The notes: a model not told the origin generated them from the letters alone. A stretch of 64,000 bases of DNA from Linyphia triangularis (GCA_963978545.1 OZ021727.1:57672487-57736486), one strand, 5' to 3'; shown: positions 1 to 14,073, counted from the stretch's first letter. Numbers and translations: made by a program.

Positions 1-2205
1 ACTATCAAATAGATGCTTTTTACATGATTTTATACTTTGGTTATCATTTTGCAATGGGTTGCCTTGGAAACTGAACTTAAAGTAGAAGCAAAGGTTCCAG
101 TCCAAAACATTTGGTTAGAAGCCATAGCTTTAAATTAACTTATTTCTTAAGTTCAAGATATTCTTCCGAAGTATTAATTTCCTTAAAAACTATAGTTTTA
201 AAAGTGACAGGTACCAGAAGACTATGATTTACTTAGAAGGCAATTAAGTTTTTTAATGAATCAAAGGTTATAAAACATGACCTTTAAAATGATATTATAT
301 AAAGTAAAGTGGGATTTTTAGAGCTATTTTTAAACATATGTTTTTTAAAAAATCTTTCTTAAGTTGCACTGATTTTGCTAAGTTAAAAGAGACTGTTTTA
401 TGGAATTGCCAAGTTTTCATGTGAGTAACTTTTTATCAAAACCTATCCAATACTTAGCTGAAATTTTTAATCATACTTATGACTTACTTTTACACAAACA
501 GAAAAATGCTTTAGAAGAAGTATAAATTAAAATATTTTTTTTTAGTTCAGACACATAAAAATTTGATAATATTCATTAATTCTTTTAAAAGTTATAAAAT
601 TTTTAATTTAATTTTTAGTCAAAGTATGTAAAAACGTTTGAATATTGTGGATACAAAATATTAAATAAGTGTCATAAGTATATTCTGGCAAAGAGGTACA
701 TAAAAATACTTTTAGTTGAATTTCAATGGATCTATCCTGTTAGTTACTTTTTTAAAACAAGCATAAACAATATAAAAAATTTCGGCCCAACAAACCAATG
801 TTACAAATGTATTACTTTCTGAATTACTTATAATCTAGCAAATTATTTAACATAGACACAAAAAGATTTGTATTTTCTGTATTTTGTTTCTCTTAAACCA
901 AAATCGTCGGCATTGACATTGGTCATACCTGTTGATATCTTTCTGATTTTTGTTAATTCTACCTGCTAATTACTGAATCACAGTTAAGACATGCTAAGAT
1001 TTCATTTGATAGCCAACAAATGTAAAATGTTCATAATAAAAAAGAATTACTCTAAAGTATTTATATCCTCAGTAAAATTTGTCTGTTTTAAATTTTATTC
1101 AAATTGTCCAATCAGTTCAAGTAATTTTCAACATGACATGCATGAAAATGTTTTTTTCCCCCCCTCCCCCCTTCTTTTTTTCTTTTCGTGGTGGGTCTTC
1201 CAGATGACGTGAAGCACTTAAAATAAAATCGAAGCAATAAGTTGAACAGCGTGATTCCCATAGTCCAGAAGCTTATAAAAGACAAACGTCATTGGCTAGA
1301 GATCCATGAATGTCACCAATTACGTCAAGGACACTGCTTCCATAAAGCCGGAGGGTTTGAGACATTCCACAAATCAACTCGATCTCAGACCAAACCTATG
1401 GTGAGAAAATAAGAGACTTTTTTTTTATCGCTCATGAGATTGTCTAATCTCTCTGGTGGGCAATAACATTGATCTATGCTTTAAAGTAATTCAGTTGATG
1501 CCTTTCAACACATTTTCATGGCACTTTTATCTAAATGGATCGCTAAATTATAAAACTGAAATTTAAAATCTGTATTTTTAGAACTATGAAAATGTGTGAT
1601 GTTTTGTTGGATTTTGGGAGACAAAACTTATTTCGGTTATTTTAAAACATGGCATTTTTAGAACAGAATTAGAGTAAAAAAATCCTTAAAAAGATTTTTT
1701 GAAATAATTAAATATTTACCGTATACACAATTCAAATTAAAAGATGGACGCTACTACTACAACTCCAACCCATTCTTCACCCGCCATTTTGATAAATTAC
1801 CAAGTTCAAGCCAAGTTCATATATCAACCGCCTGCGCAAGAGCATTAGCATCACATGACGTCAAACTAATTTCAGAGGTAAATACAAACTTCCTATTCAT
1901 TATTTTCATTTTATCACTTAATCATTTACGCCGATTGAGGAATAAGATGCAAATGGCCCTTAGTATAGAATTTCAAAAGAGAGACTGCCTAGCTATTAGC
2001 GAGTCAAGTTTAGAATAAGAATACTTTTCCTTTTGTGAAGTAAAGGAAAGCGAAGAATATATTTGGGCGGGATATGAGGATGGGATAGCGTGTGAAAAGG
2101 CTGAACAAAAGCTGATCAAATATCACGAGTGGGTTGGTTAGACATCAACTATCTTTCCTAAAACGAGCCGCATCGGATAATTTGCTGTTTTTGTTACTTT
2201 AAGTA
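1..2205. other. AT-rich intergenic or upstream DNA
   Basis: No coding region is supported here. Open frames are short and of low complexity. The only suggestive signals are a TATA-like box near 1,274 with a GT donor-like site after 1,401, and a second GTAAAT donor-like site near 1,880. These could mark untranslated first exons of a plus-strand gene, but nothing downstream confirms it. Confidence 0.5.
1274..1403 (+). promoter_or_regulatory. Possible TATA promoter and noncoding first exon
   Basis: TATAAAAG at 1,274 is followed about 125 nt later by CTATG|GTGAGA, a good splice donor. No initiator motif was seen at the expected 30-nt spacing, so this is weak. It could be the 5' end of the gene whose first coding exon may be at 2,206. 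Confidence 0.2.
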
Positions 2206-2271
2206 ATGGCTAGTAAGCAAAAGCTTGATGAATCTATTAAGGATATAAATGACTTTCTGGCTTGCACAAGG
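2206..2271 (+). CDS. Possible first coding exon of an unidentified gene
   Basis: An ATG in fair context (TAATGG) opens 22 codons of charged, non-repetitive sequence (begins MASKQKLDES, rich in D, K and E). They end exactly at a GTAAAT donor at 2,272, so the exon would end in phase 0. The frame beyond the donor turns low-complexity. I found no matching downstream exon and do not recognise the protein. It may also be chance. A cDNA read crossing 2,271 would settle it. Confidence 0.3.
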
Positions 2272-2440
2272 GTAAATTTCGAATTTCCCTTCAAATATGC
2301 TGTAGTAATTAAAACATTTTCATGTCCAGTCTTATCTTTGGAGAAAATTGAATTGAAAGCTCTTTTACACTATGCACCATTCGACCGATTTTGTTTTCAA
2401 AACAAATGACAGTTTCTTTCCTTATCACTGTATAGTAGTG

Positions 2441-2625
2441 TTTGGTTGGTCGGTTTGTACGCTCAATGACCTATTTTTATGAACAATGATAGTTAATCAG
2501 GCCGGGACTTACAGATTATCGTGGATTCCGAACTACAGTGAACATCGATGCATAACCCGGGATTGGCATACGATGCCAAAGCTCTAACCTCACAGCCAGC
2601 AGATGGGGCGTTCCACAATTTTATT
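2441..2625 (-). repeat. tRNA-derived SINE, family A, copy 1
   Basis: The copy matches those at about 8,262, 9,985 and 30,322. Read on the minus strand it has a tRNA-like head, then the conserved GTGGTTCGGAATCCACG-type block, then a tail reading GAGCGTACAAACC. This copy is diverged. The family ends in CCAACC repeats. Confidence 0.6.
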
Positions 2626-3072
2626 TTTGCTGTTTCTATCCCGTTTTTATCAAAACCACTCATGCCAGAATGGATCAAATGTGGTTTATCGATTGGACAA
2701 CGTAGTTAGCTATTAGAAAAATCACATTCTTTTGCTTATTGTACCAGGTGTGCCTATGCAGGGGCGTCTCAAAAAGCAGTCTCTGTGATCGGGATAGTGA
2801 AACTCTCCATACCCCCTCCCAGTGTTGGTAATGGCGATGTTTCAATGGCTGATGTGTTTTATAAAAATATAGAAGAATTTTATACAAATATAATAAAGAG
2901 TAATTTATTTAAATATAGTAGAGTGAAGACTATAGAGTCCTTACTCCAGGGATGTATTAGGACATAAAATCGGCCCAGGGATTTTAGAATCATGGCGACC
3001 CAAAATTACGATATCATAATTAATGAAATTTCAAATATGTATATTTAATAATTACTTTCAATAATTAAAAGG

Positions 3073-3206
<134 letters not shown>

Positions 3207-3582
3207 AATAATTGAATTGTTTTAATAATTACTTTAATTAAATTAAATGTTCTCTGTCTCCAGTATTTATGGATATTACTAAAAAAACACCACATGAACG
3301 ATGGCTATATTTTGTATTCTAATTGATTAAATAACAAAAGTCAAGTACCGTTGTAAATTGTGGAAGGTCTTTATTAATTGCATATAATTTTTTTTATCAT
3401 GAGGGGTTATCTACATATTAAAACTAAACCAAACTTTTAAAAGTTCAATGTCAACCTCATAATATTATACCATATTTAGATTTAGAATCCAAAAAAAACT
3501 GTCTAAATACCAAATTTCATAATCTTCCGATGAGTGGTTAGTAATTTAAATAATGTAAAAAAAACCCCCGGTAAATTAGTGT

Positions 3583-3584
<2 letters not shown>

Positions 3585-3653
<69 letters not shown>
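3585..3653. repeat. (TA)n microsatellite
   Basis: About 34 uninterrupted AT dinucleotides. They create a spurious Tyr-Ile open frame on both strands. Confidence 0.95.
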
Positions 3654-3656
<3 letters not shown>

Positions 3657-4432
3657 TATATTGCCATAAATTCTTATATAGTTAACATATTTTAGCAAAT
3701 TAATTTCAAACGATAGTTTGTTTAAGGCCAAACATAAATAACATACAACTTTTGTATTAAACAGTTTTTTAATAATCAATTATTAATTAATAAAACAAAT
3801 TTTAATTTTTTTTTAAATAGAAACATGTATTTTTTTGCTTCTATTAGAATTATCATGGTTGAAAACCCCTACAGATTTTTTTTCCCATTCCATTTTGACT
3901 TTGGGTCTCTATATTTTAGCAAAAATGCAAAAAAGCTCACTTTAAGAAACCGCGTAATAGATTACGTCTTGAAGTACGTACTTACGTAAACGAAGTATTC
4001 TAAATCGAATGAAAACATAAAAAATAGGGGTTCGTATTGAAATTTTTAAAGATAGAGTTAAATTTACTAAATATACAGCCCTCTAAGAAAGAAAAATTCG
4101 CATCAGACATATAGAAAATTGTAAGCAAAACATTTTGGTTGGATTAGAACTGAAAGCATCGTTCAATTTTTTTTTTTTTTTTTTTTTGCATGCTATACCT
4201 CTTTTAAGTGAACTTGGTTTTCATAAACCATTGACAGTTTGTTGCAAATATCAAAATAAAATACGAATCTATATTGCCAAATAAAAAATGTCCAGATATA
4301 TAATTACTATATTTATTAGATAATTATATTCAAAATTATAATAAATATTTAACGTTAAAAGTTAGAAATATAAGTAAACAGTCATAATAGGATATTACAG
4401 AGTGCTTGTGGTTGTGATTTGAATGCATTGGG

Positions 4433-4468
<36 letters not shown>

Positions 4469-4656
4469 TAATGGGGAAGGCAACTATTCATATTCGAAAA
4501 ATAATAATAGTAACTAAAAAGAATCTTACTATCCGACTCATTTTTTACAGACACTGACCGGCCCGGTGATTGCATCCGGTGAATGAGACCTATAGCCAGT
4601 ACGCCCTTGCCTCACTCTACTATATTTATAAAAAACTTGTATTATATAAAACTTTG

Positions 4657-4960
4657 AGTTAGTGCACTGATCTCTAACTGTAACTTTTGAACAGTGGATG
4701 CTTGGTTATTCAGTAAAAGCCGAAAAGACTTTACAATCACTCTAGAGATTCAAATAAGGAACTCTCTCCCACACTAGTTAGCGTCTGTTGGTAACCATGG
4801 ATATCTTGTTAAAAACATTCGATTGGGGTTAGTGCACTAATCACTAACTGTAATTTCTGAACAGTGCATGCTTGGTTATTGAGTAAAAGCCGAAAACACT
4901 TAACAATCAGTATAGAGATCCAAATAAGGAACTTCCCCACAAAGTAGTTCGAATGTTAAC
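4657..4960. repeat. Diverged direct repeat, about 172-bp period
   Basis: Two copies share TTAGTGCACT, GAACAGTG.ATGCTTGGTTATT and CAAATAAGGAAC in the same order and spacing. They start near 4,657 and 4,828. A weaker relative with similar ends may lie near 19,805-19,945. Function unknown. Confidence 0.7.
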
Positions 4961-5490
4961 CATAGGCAACTTATTACTTAGAGATGGGGATAAGTATTCA
5001 TTTGCCTTTATCTACTTGCATAGCAAAAACTCCAAAAATTGAATAAATGATATAACCACAACTTCTCTTAAAAACTATTCTCGAATAAGACTTATTGGAA
5101 GTTGATGTTTAAATTCTGGAAACAAAGACAGTTTATTATAATCACCCAAAACAAGATTCAAGCTTGAATACACGAATATTATATAGGTGTATTTGATTAC
5201 TAATGCCCATTTAAGTTAAGTAACAGTGAAGTGAAATAGCATTGACTTTAAGTTCTTAAGGGAATGTTTATATTTCTGTGACAGATTTATGGCACTTTGA
5301 ATTATTCAGGTTACGTTTTATTGTAGAAAAGGTCACCAGTCAAACGCGAGAAGGTCAACAAAGGAAGTACAACAATCACTATTCGTTTTTAGTTACATTG
5401 ATAAAATTCTAGTTCATGCTAGAAGTAAAAAAAATCTAAAAGTTACCACAAGTTTAGTTATTCTTTATATCCCAAAAAGAGTATCAAAAA

Positions 5491-5725
5491 CAATTTTTAA
5501 TTATGAATATTAATTAAATTTAAAGTTAATTATGATAGTCACTCTCAAAATATGAATTATGAAAAAAAAACAATTTTTAATTATGAATATTAATTAAATT
5601 TAAAGTTAATTATGATAGTCACTCTCAAAATATGAATTATAAAAAAAAACAATTTTTAATTATGAATATTAATTAAATTTAAAGTTAATTATGATAGTCA
5701 CTCTCAAAATATGAATTATGAAAAT
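5491..5725. repeat. Tandem repeat, three copies of a 79-80 bp unit
   Basis: Units begin CAATTTTTAATTATGAATAT at 5,491, 5,571 and 5,650 and are nearly identical, differing mainly in the length of the A run that separates them. The high identity implies recent amplification. Confidence 0.9.
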
Positions 5726-8114
5726 AAAAATAAAAATTGATCATTAATATCAGTTCGATTAAAATAGTTATTATAGTGAATTACAAAATATGTGTGAATT
5801 TTACATACGCCGATAACACTTCTAGCTCATCCGAACAGATCTTGGATGCAGAAATATGCTAAGAACAGAGATTATAAACACTTTTAGATCAATGAGGAGG
5901 GATACGAGATAAAGAGAACCCATTTCAAGATGTTCTTTTAAAGTTGTTTTTATGGAAACATACTTTCAGGAAATTAGCGAACCAATTCGATTTTTAATTT
6001 TTATACTTAAAACGGAAATATCAAGTCATATGAACAAAAATTGTGTAATTTTAGTAATTTATTTAATAAAAAGTATTTCTTCGTTATAAAACTTCCAAAA
6101 CCAAATAGACACACAGATTTGATGAACCAAAAAACAGAAACCATAATACAAAGAACATTAAAAACATCATTTACATATCAAGATCATTAGCTCTTCAAGT
6201 AGGCAACGCCCAGTACACACACACACCTTCCCCTCCCCCCACCTCCCTTTCCAACCAATCTACACCACTAATGCACTAATGCAGTTAAATATAAAAAGCA
6301 ATCACGCTAGCTGATGCACGTGTAGAAAATGCAATTTCTTCACAAAAAGAATAACTAAACGCATCACGTATAAACCTGGAGCATAATGGACTTATCAAAT
6401 TTGTCTAATACATTTAAAGCTGAAAGATAACATGGACTGTCATATCGCACGTTTTAAGTAAATCGTTCACGTCTGTAAAAAGGCATATGTACAGCTTCAA
6501 ATTGAGTCAGAAATTGCACTTATTATTAAAAGATTATATAGTTTTCAGTTGATTTCTACTAAGTGGTCCTGACTGTTTCGTTTCAGAAGGAGATCTTTTA
6601 GAACGAGAATAACTCTGAATTGTAACCGCTTTTAGGAAATGTCATTTTTTTTTTTTTTTACTTAATACTGTAATATTTAGTTAATAAGCCACGAGTATTA
6701 CCATTCACTTTTTCCAGTTTTTCTCCACATTATTAACGCTGAAATGTGAAAGGGCAGAGCAAAAATGCAAGCTATTTTGAAAAGAAATTAATGGACATTT
6801 TAAATTTTGGTAATTTTGATATAAATTATAAATAGGAAACCGAAGAATTTTGCTAAATTGTGTACCACTTGCCATATTTATTTTCTTTCACAATGGATTT
6901 CCGTCAGAAAAAAAAAATGTAAAAAAGAAAAAACTTTCCAGGACAATCCTCGCATGCCGAAACGAAATGTCAAAATCCAAAGTCACTATTTTTGTAAAAT
7001 TTGAAAAAATAAATAATAAGATGCTTATAATTCATCCAGTTAGATCAGCATTTCGATTTTCTTAAGCACATTTATTCATTTTTTTTTTTTTATAGATTTG
7101 AATATATGGATGTGTGTGCAGTTTGCAAAGCTACTGATTGGAATCAAAAAAAGAAAACACAGCAAAACGCGAATTTTAAACTATGTTTCGGTGCTGCTTA
7201 GTTTTAAAGTCATTTCCACCTCCTAACAACAGTACTATACTCATTATTTATAACTTTTACTAAACCCTTAAGCACATTTTCACTATCTAAATATTAAAAA
7301 AAGAAAAACTTTCACACTGCCTAAAATTGTCCACGAGCTAGTAATGCGATTATAACAACCAATTTGATTAAAAAATGCTTCTCTAAAGTTGAAAAAAATA
7401 AGAAAATAATACATTTTTCGCATTAGAAATAATTGTTAATATAAAAGATAAATTTGAAGTTCAACACAATTGTCGTATCAGCTGGTTAAACAAACCCCAA
7501 ACCTCTTGTATGTAAGCTAACACTGTATCTCTGAACCGCGTGTTTAATTCGACGACAATAAAAAAAAAGAAGAGGGGGGGGGGGGAGAGGGTATTACCCT
7601 TTTGTACCAAGTACATAGCTTTTCTTTTTTGTAAGTTGGAGTCCCCAACGCCAAGGATACCTTTTTAAAGGATCCGTCTATAGACAGGCCCGGCCTGGGT
7701 CACCAAAGGGGGCGGTGGACCAACTTTCTGGAGAGCACCAAGCCCCTCTGACACTTATCAAACTATCTCGTATTGGGATAAACCACACTGTGGTACCTAC
7801 ATGCAGTAGGTTACACTTCTCTTAGACGAATACAAATGAACATAGTTTATTGAAACCCATTGTATATAATCCACATTTCAGACTTGCTTTCATATGTCCT
7901 ATTAATGATATCACTATCGATTGAGTTTAAAAACATTTCTCAGTGGTCATTACAAAACTTCTAAATGTTCATTAATTAATCGGGTTCAAAGACAATGTTT
8001 AATTATGTTCAGCTTCGAAAACAATATCTCGCAAGAGAATTTAGTGTAAATAGGTGATTTTAAATTTTAAATATTTCCGAATATTTGAGAGAGCTTATTT
8101 TATTCTATCAATAT

Positions 8115-8152
<38 letters not shown>

Positions 8153-8261
8153 CAACTATAAGAATTACACTCCTTCCCATCAGTACATTTAACAAATTCA
8201 TCCCATTCTCTTCTTCGTCATCAATAATCTAACTCAATTTTTTTTTTCATATAGCATTATC

Positions 8262-8455
8262 TAGAGTAGTCTTGGCACATTTGATTACTGTGGAGTTAGC
8301 GCTCTGGTCTCGCACGCCAAAGGAGCCGCCGCGTTGGAGGCATGGATGATCGTTGTGGTTCAGAATCCCCGTTAAGCTGTAGATCACGGCCAGATTTGCT
8401 ATCATTGTGCATAAAAATAAGTCGTTGAGCGTACAAATCAACCAACCTAGAGTAG
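8262..8455 (+). repeat. tRNA-derived SINE, family A, copy 2
   Basis: A plus-strand tRNA-like head (GGAGTTAGCGCTCTGGTCTC) is followed by the body block CGTTGTGGTTCAGAATCC and the tail GAGCGTACAAATCAACCAACC. The open frame on the opposite strand here is a by-product of the repeat. Confidence 0.7.
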
Positions 8456-9984
8456 TCTTGAACATTGTATCAATTGCTAATCTTTGACCCTTAATCTGTA
8501 AATGTGAGCAGTAGGCCGGGCCGAAAAAGTCGAAGTATCTTCGATCTTTTAGCGATAGTGCGGAAAAGTTGTAGACTCTCATTATTAAAAAGTGTGTAAA
8601 ATCTTATAACTCTGAATTGATATTTTTTGTCGCCTCAATGTGTCGAAAGTTGTGAAAATTGGACTAGAAATGCCTAAAATTCAAAAATTAATAAATAATC
8701 ACATATTTCGTTGATCATTTTGCGGTAAAGCTTAAAAGTAATTGTTTTTTGATCAAGAACACCTGTAAAATTTTTTAGAATTATACGTTAATCAGACGAA
8801 ACGGTCGTTTCGCCGCCAACCTTAAAAAGGCAGAAACCGACAGTAAGTATCTATTCTCTGCACAACTTCCAGCGAAAAAGCCGAAATTGACTATTTTCTA
8901 GCGTGCTTACGGAACTTCACATAATTATACAAAAATACCAAACATTTGTCTCGGTGATATCTTTTAAAGAAAAAAAAAATTGAGTACCTAGGATAAAAGT
9001 CAACGAAGGAAAAAAATATTGAAATTTCCAAAATGAAATAAAAAAACGAGTTCTAGCCCGATTTTGATCTAAAAATTTAGACAAACGTCCAGCCCTAACT
9101 AAGCTATAGATCTTCAAACGGATTGAATTATAGGATGCGGAATGTTTCAACTTAAAATCCTACGCTAGTTTGAACTTCATTAAATAATTCTTTCTATTTT
9201 TAATTAATTTAAAACCACTTTTTTTCATTTTATAATTTGGCGACAGATAAAGGCGATCAGCTTGTAATTGAGGTTCAGATATATATGCCAAAAGTTGCCA
9301 AACAGGTTTGCTATAATTTCGAAGTTAGTTTTTCCGACATGTTAGGTTTAAGTGAGAATGAACGTAGTAACGGGAGGGGGGGGGGGTAAAGTATAGGCAG
9401 AACGAATTGGACTATAATTATATGGCTTATAACATCTTTAAAATTGAAATAATTTAATTTTTGAAGAGACAGAATTAAAGAGAAATATTTGTTCTTCAAA
9501 TTGTGTGTGTTATTTGAACTATATGATAATTTAGAGTGAACTAACTTTCAAAAACATTTTAATTTCGGGAAATCTTCGTTGAAAAATGAAAATAATCATA
9601 TTTTGTTGCAAGATACTATGGGCTGAATACAAAGTATAAATGTGTAGGTTATGCGAGCTGACGTCACAGTCAATTCATTACAGCGGAACTAAATGAAACA
9701 CGCATTGCGATTAATTTGCAAAAATGTCATTCGTTTTTAAATATTTATTGATTTTGCTTACTTTCCGTTGAAAAATTAAATCGTAGAATCATCTATCATC
9801 AAAATTATAATTTCATAGTGAATTTTAAAATTATTGTTAAGAAAATATTTTAAATTTTGTCAAATATCAATGGGTTATTATGTGAACCAAAATAATGCTT
9901 GGTATAGTAAAAATAATTTATATTGCAATAATTAGACTGGAAAAAACTTGTAATATTTATTTGTAACAATTTATTAGAATAAAT
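8456..9984. other. Intergenic DNA, nothing recognised
   Basis: AT-rich, with several short open frames of low complexity. No gene, repeat family or RNA recognised. Confidence 0.5.
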
Positions 9985-10165
9985 TTTCAATGGGGTGAAC
10001 GCTCTGGCCTTGTATGTTAAAGGTGCCGGATTTTATTCCTGGGTTAGGTGTGGATGTTCGTTGTGATTCGGAATCCACGTTAAGATGTGGGTCCCGGACT
10101 GATTAGTCATTATTATGCACTAAAATAGGTCGTTGTGCGTACAAACTAACCAATCGAGCTGAAAT
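9985..10165 (+). repeat. tRNA-derived SINE, family A, copy 3
   Basis: Same order as copy 2: GAACGCTCTGGCC head, GTTGTGATTCGGAATCCACG body and GTGCGTACAAACTAACCAA end. More diverged than copies 2 and 4. Confidence 0.65.
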
Positions 10166-10658
10166 TTGGCAGACAGGCTCTTTGTCGATGGCAACGTATT
10201 TCATTAAGTTTTGGGGGTTGAGTTGCCCTACACAAGTTTCTATTACTCGTTCGTGGTCGATTTTGATGGTTGCTGCAGCCCGCATTCAACCAATTTGTCA
10301 ATTTTCAAGAAGATTTTGACACGTAAGATATCATTGAACTCAACTTGAAGAATTATGAATATTCATGCTACCAGGTGTACCATAGGTAGTACCACTTTCG
10401 GTTTCTCAATTTCCAAGATAAATATGTCATGTTGGGCTTTTGAATGTTTAAAGTACGAATTATGCTATTGGTACCCCTTCCAGTTTATAAATTTTATAGA
10501 TAATTATTTCATGTAAGGTATCGTCGAACCCAGTTTAAAGAATTATAAATATTCCTGGTACCAGGTATACCATAGATGATAAAGAGAAAAACGATGAAAT
10601 GGACAAATTCAAAAAATAGAAGTCGCCAGTGTTTAGAAAAAAAGCTCTGATATTCCCC

Positions 10659-11458
10659 CAAAAAACACTTTTGAAAAGTAGAAAAACCACCAACCTCAAA
10701 AACACATAAAACTTTCTTGCAATAAAAAATCAGAAACATGATGAAAATCTTCAGCCACAAATGCAGTGATATAAAAAGTGGCCAACCCCTGATTACAACT
10801 CTCGGTTGTGATTCGCTTAAGAATGTATGCTTACTTAGTTTATTTTTAAAATTTAAGTTAAGCTCCCATAAAAATTTACGCTGCTTGAGATTGGCGCCCG
10901 TCTTAATCACTAACTTTTAACCCCCTCCTCTCCCCAATCAATAAAAACTTTCCAAAATGCATGTATCAACCAAACAAAAGCGTACCACAAACACTTCAGT
11001 TTCCTACTTAAAAAATTCTTAATAAAGATTCAAACGCGAGCGTTTGAGCACAGTTTCTGTATACTATTTTGAAAATTACATTAACATGAACATGAAGATT
11101 TACACTACTTAGTATTTCCTACCCATCCAAATGAAATCATAACTCCTCCAATATTCGTGCAAACAGTCATAAATTAGTTTAAACGCAAGCATTGTTAATA
11201 TTCCTATGACGGGAGCCAATCTCAAGCAGCGTAAATTTTTATGGGAGCGTAACTTAAATTTTAAAAATAAACTAAGCAAGCATACATTCTTAAGCGAGTT
11301 ACAACCGAGAGTTGTAATCAGAGGTTGGCCACTTTTTATATCACTGTGTTTGTGGCTGAAAATTTTCATCATGTTTCTGATTTTTTATTGCAAGAAAGTT
11401 TTATGTGTTTTTGAGGTTGGTGGTTTTTCTACTTTTCAAAAGTATTTTTTTGGGGGGT
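10659..11458. repeat. Inverted repeat pair (about 245-bp arms, 300-bp spacer)
   Basis: The segment 10,659-10,902 reappears as its reverse complement at 11,209-11,458 with only a few substitutions. This yields near-identical open frames pointing away from one another. The arms hold no recognisable domain, so I read this as a foldback element or an inverted duplication rather than two genes. Confidence 0.8.
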
Positions 11459-11459
11459 A

Positions 11460-11580
11460 TCTTCTACCGCCTCGAGGGCACCGAATTTTGGAAATAAAAG
11501 GCATTTCTTTAAATAAAATCACTGGTGTTGTATAGCCCTTGTGTAGCTCTTGCGCAATAAAGCCCCAACCAACCAACCTA
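11460..11580 (+). repeat. SINE-like tail fragment
   Basis: The stretch ends in CCCCAACCAACCAACC, the same tail style as the two SINE families here. The preceding sequence matches neither family clearly, so it may be a third family or a 5'-truncated copy. Confidence 0.35.
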
Positions 11581-13958
11581 AATAAAATCACAATAATTAA
11601 CTCATTATAATGCGAAAATAAACTTTATTCCATCTTTCAGACATACAAATTATAAAAGCGTTATTAATAGTAATCTCCTTTGGACTGTTTTTCCGGCTTT
11701 TTTTTTACTAAAAAATTCTAGCTCGTGGTTTCTGGATTCTAGGGTTGCTCCATCCCTATTCTGCTGTCTAACTGCTTTTCCAGAGGCTTCAGTGTTTAGC
11801 TTTACAATTTACTCGACACTACTTGTGTGTGTTAAGGATATTTAATAAAATCCAAGCCGTCCATTGGCACACTGTCCTGTATCATCTTTAAAAGTTCATA
11901 AAAGTGATATCTCTGAGAAATAGAGTTAATGTTACATAACAAGTTTGCAAGTTCATGAGATCTGTGTAGTTTGTAGCTCCACGGTTAACAGCAGGAATAG
12001 CGAATCTGCGAACACAATTTTTATCTAGAACATTTCCCCTTGCTTTTGCTTTAATAATCAGTACAGCCAGTGGTAGAAGTGGTATAAAAAAAAAGTGGGG
12101 GAAGGCCCAAAGGTTGGTGACAAGTGACCCCCCCCCCCTCCCTAAAATTGTTTTAATTTCTTATCTTACTATAAAAATATTAACTAGTAAGGAAATAATT
12201 TATACGAACATTGAACAAGAGTAAGAAATGTATTACTATTTTAATGAATATTCTACGACTTAGTTTTTTTTCCTTAGAAGTTATAAGTGATATAGTGCTT
12301 CTAAATGTGCACAATTTCATAAAATTATATTGAGAACTCTAACTTTTTTTTCTCTCTTTTTTTTTAATGGCTTTATCTTTATATGAAACAAGTATAGAAA
12401 TTTAACTTAAAAGAAAATTCCTCTAAAGGTTAAAAGTTGATTAAGTGTAACAGTATTTGTTGATAAAAATACTTATATCTTTATAGAAAGTAGAATTAAC
12501 TCTCAATATTAAAAAAAGTATACTTTTTATAATAGTTTGATATATATACCATAAATGTTTTTGTTTTTTTCCCTTCACATTTGAAATAAATTTAAATCAT
12601 TTTTTCACAGTGTCACTACATTTAAAGGTTAAAGTTATTTTTCTCTTATTGTTTTTAGAGGATTGAGTGTTTTTAACAGTGGGGGAATGGATTTGAGTGG
12701 TTTTTGAAGTGAGGGGACACGTAGGTGTATTCTTGATAAGTGGGGGGGGGGGACGCGTCACCTCGCGTCTATCCACACTTCTAGCACTGAGTATAGGTAA
12801 AGTCAAATAAAAGCCGTGGATAAAGTAATTGTCCATTGTTTGAATTATCTTGTCTAAAATATGTAATAGAACACTGAAATGCGAGAGGTATCTTCAGAAG
12901 TTGAACCAACATTTTCATGTCTTATTTCCTCTCCTGGCATTTTTTAAAAAGTTTGTACTCTTTTCTACTTGAGTCAGTTTCAATTGTTATCTTCCAAGAT
13001 ATTTGTAGCATTCAAAGTGTATAGAGCGAAAATATTTTAACTTTAATGAAAACTATTCTAGTAACTTCCAAGCTTGAGCATTGTCAAGGTTCTTTGTCTA
13101 TAAGTATTCTGAAAATTTGATCAGAGTTCAAAATCACTTCAATAATTACAACTGCATATAAATTTGGCAATGAATATAAAAGTGTTAAAGTAAAACCTTT
13201 ATTTATCAGGGTAATTTTTTTATTTTTAGAATACGGTTTCAGTTTAAATCTTGTACTATTTAGTTGAGTTATTATAACATATAATAGTGTCATCCCAAAA
13301 GAAAAAACGGGAAATACATTTTCCTCATCTGCGATAAAGAAAATGAGAATATTAAAAAACGAAATTGAACGGATATTCATCTCGAGACCGTACCTAGATT
13401 GTCATTTCCTACGGGTGGTAAAAAACTATTTTACCTATCTGCCGAAAAAATGTGAAAAACCAACCAGTCAATTCCCATTGCTTTTATTAAAAAATTTTGA
13501 AATGTATGTACGAGTAATTTAATGTTTAGTTGTTTAATGTATATAATGGGGAAGGCGGTGTTCGAACCCAAAAAATCTTCACTCTGGATATGGCCCCGAT
13601 TCATCAGAAGCACGTTTCATAACGCAACGGATGAGAATTTAGCAATATATAGGATGTTTGCTAATATCCAGAGACGCTCTTATTTTTTATATATTTTCAC
13701 CACATCACCACTTTTTTACTCCAACTGTATCGTGGGAAACATATAACTCTTCGTTTAAGTAAAAATTCTTAACTTGAAATCATTAATTTCCCATTTGGCC
13801 TGTTTTTTGTTTTTGTTTGACACCTGAGGGCGCAGAGTGAAGTTTCTAGGGAGGGCGCACCGGGATATATCCCGTCCGAGCCTATCCACAGATCTTTGCT
13901 ATATCAAACCCTGAGGTGAATGTGAAGGAATAAATAAAACATAGTTCTTTAAAAACGT
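11581..13958. other. Intergenic DNA downstream of the BTB gene
   Basis: No gene supported. Short G and C homopolymers occur near 12,128 and 12,742. The sequence is AT-rich, with chance open frames only. Confidence 0.5.
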
Positions 13959-13964
13959 TTTATT
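13959..13964 (-). terminator. Poly(A) signal of the BTB-BACK gene
   Basis: AATAAA on the minus strand, about 110 nt past the stop codon of the BTB-BACK gene. It is the first canonical signal downstream. Confidence 0.6.
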
Positions 13965-14073
13965 GAAAAAATTCAAATTGTACACATTACACAAAAATTT
14001 ATACACAAAAAGTTCTACTAAGAAACACTATGACTGTTGGTGACATACTATGGTTTGGCGACAATTTATTCTT

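Noticed and set aside
10509..11535. Pair of homologous protein genes
   Set aside because: The similar open frames arise from an inverted repeat. They have no recognisable domain and are rich in Phe/Leu/Lys from AT-rich sequence.
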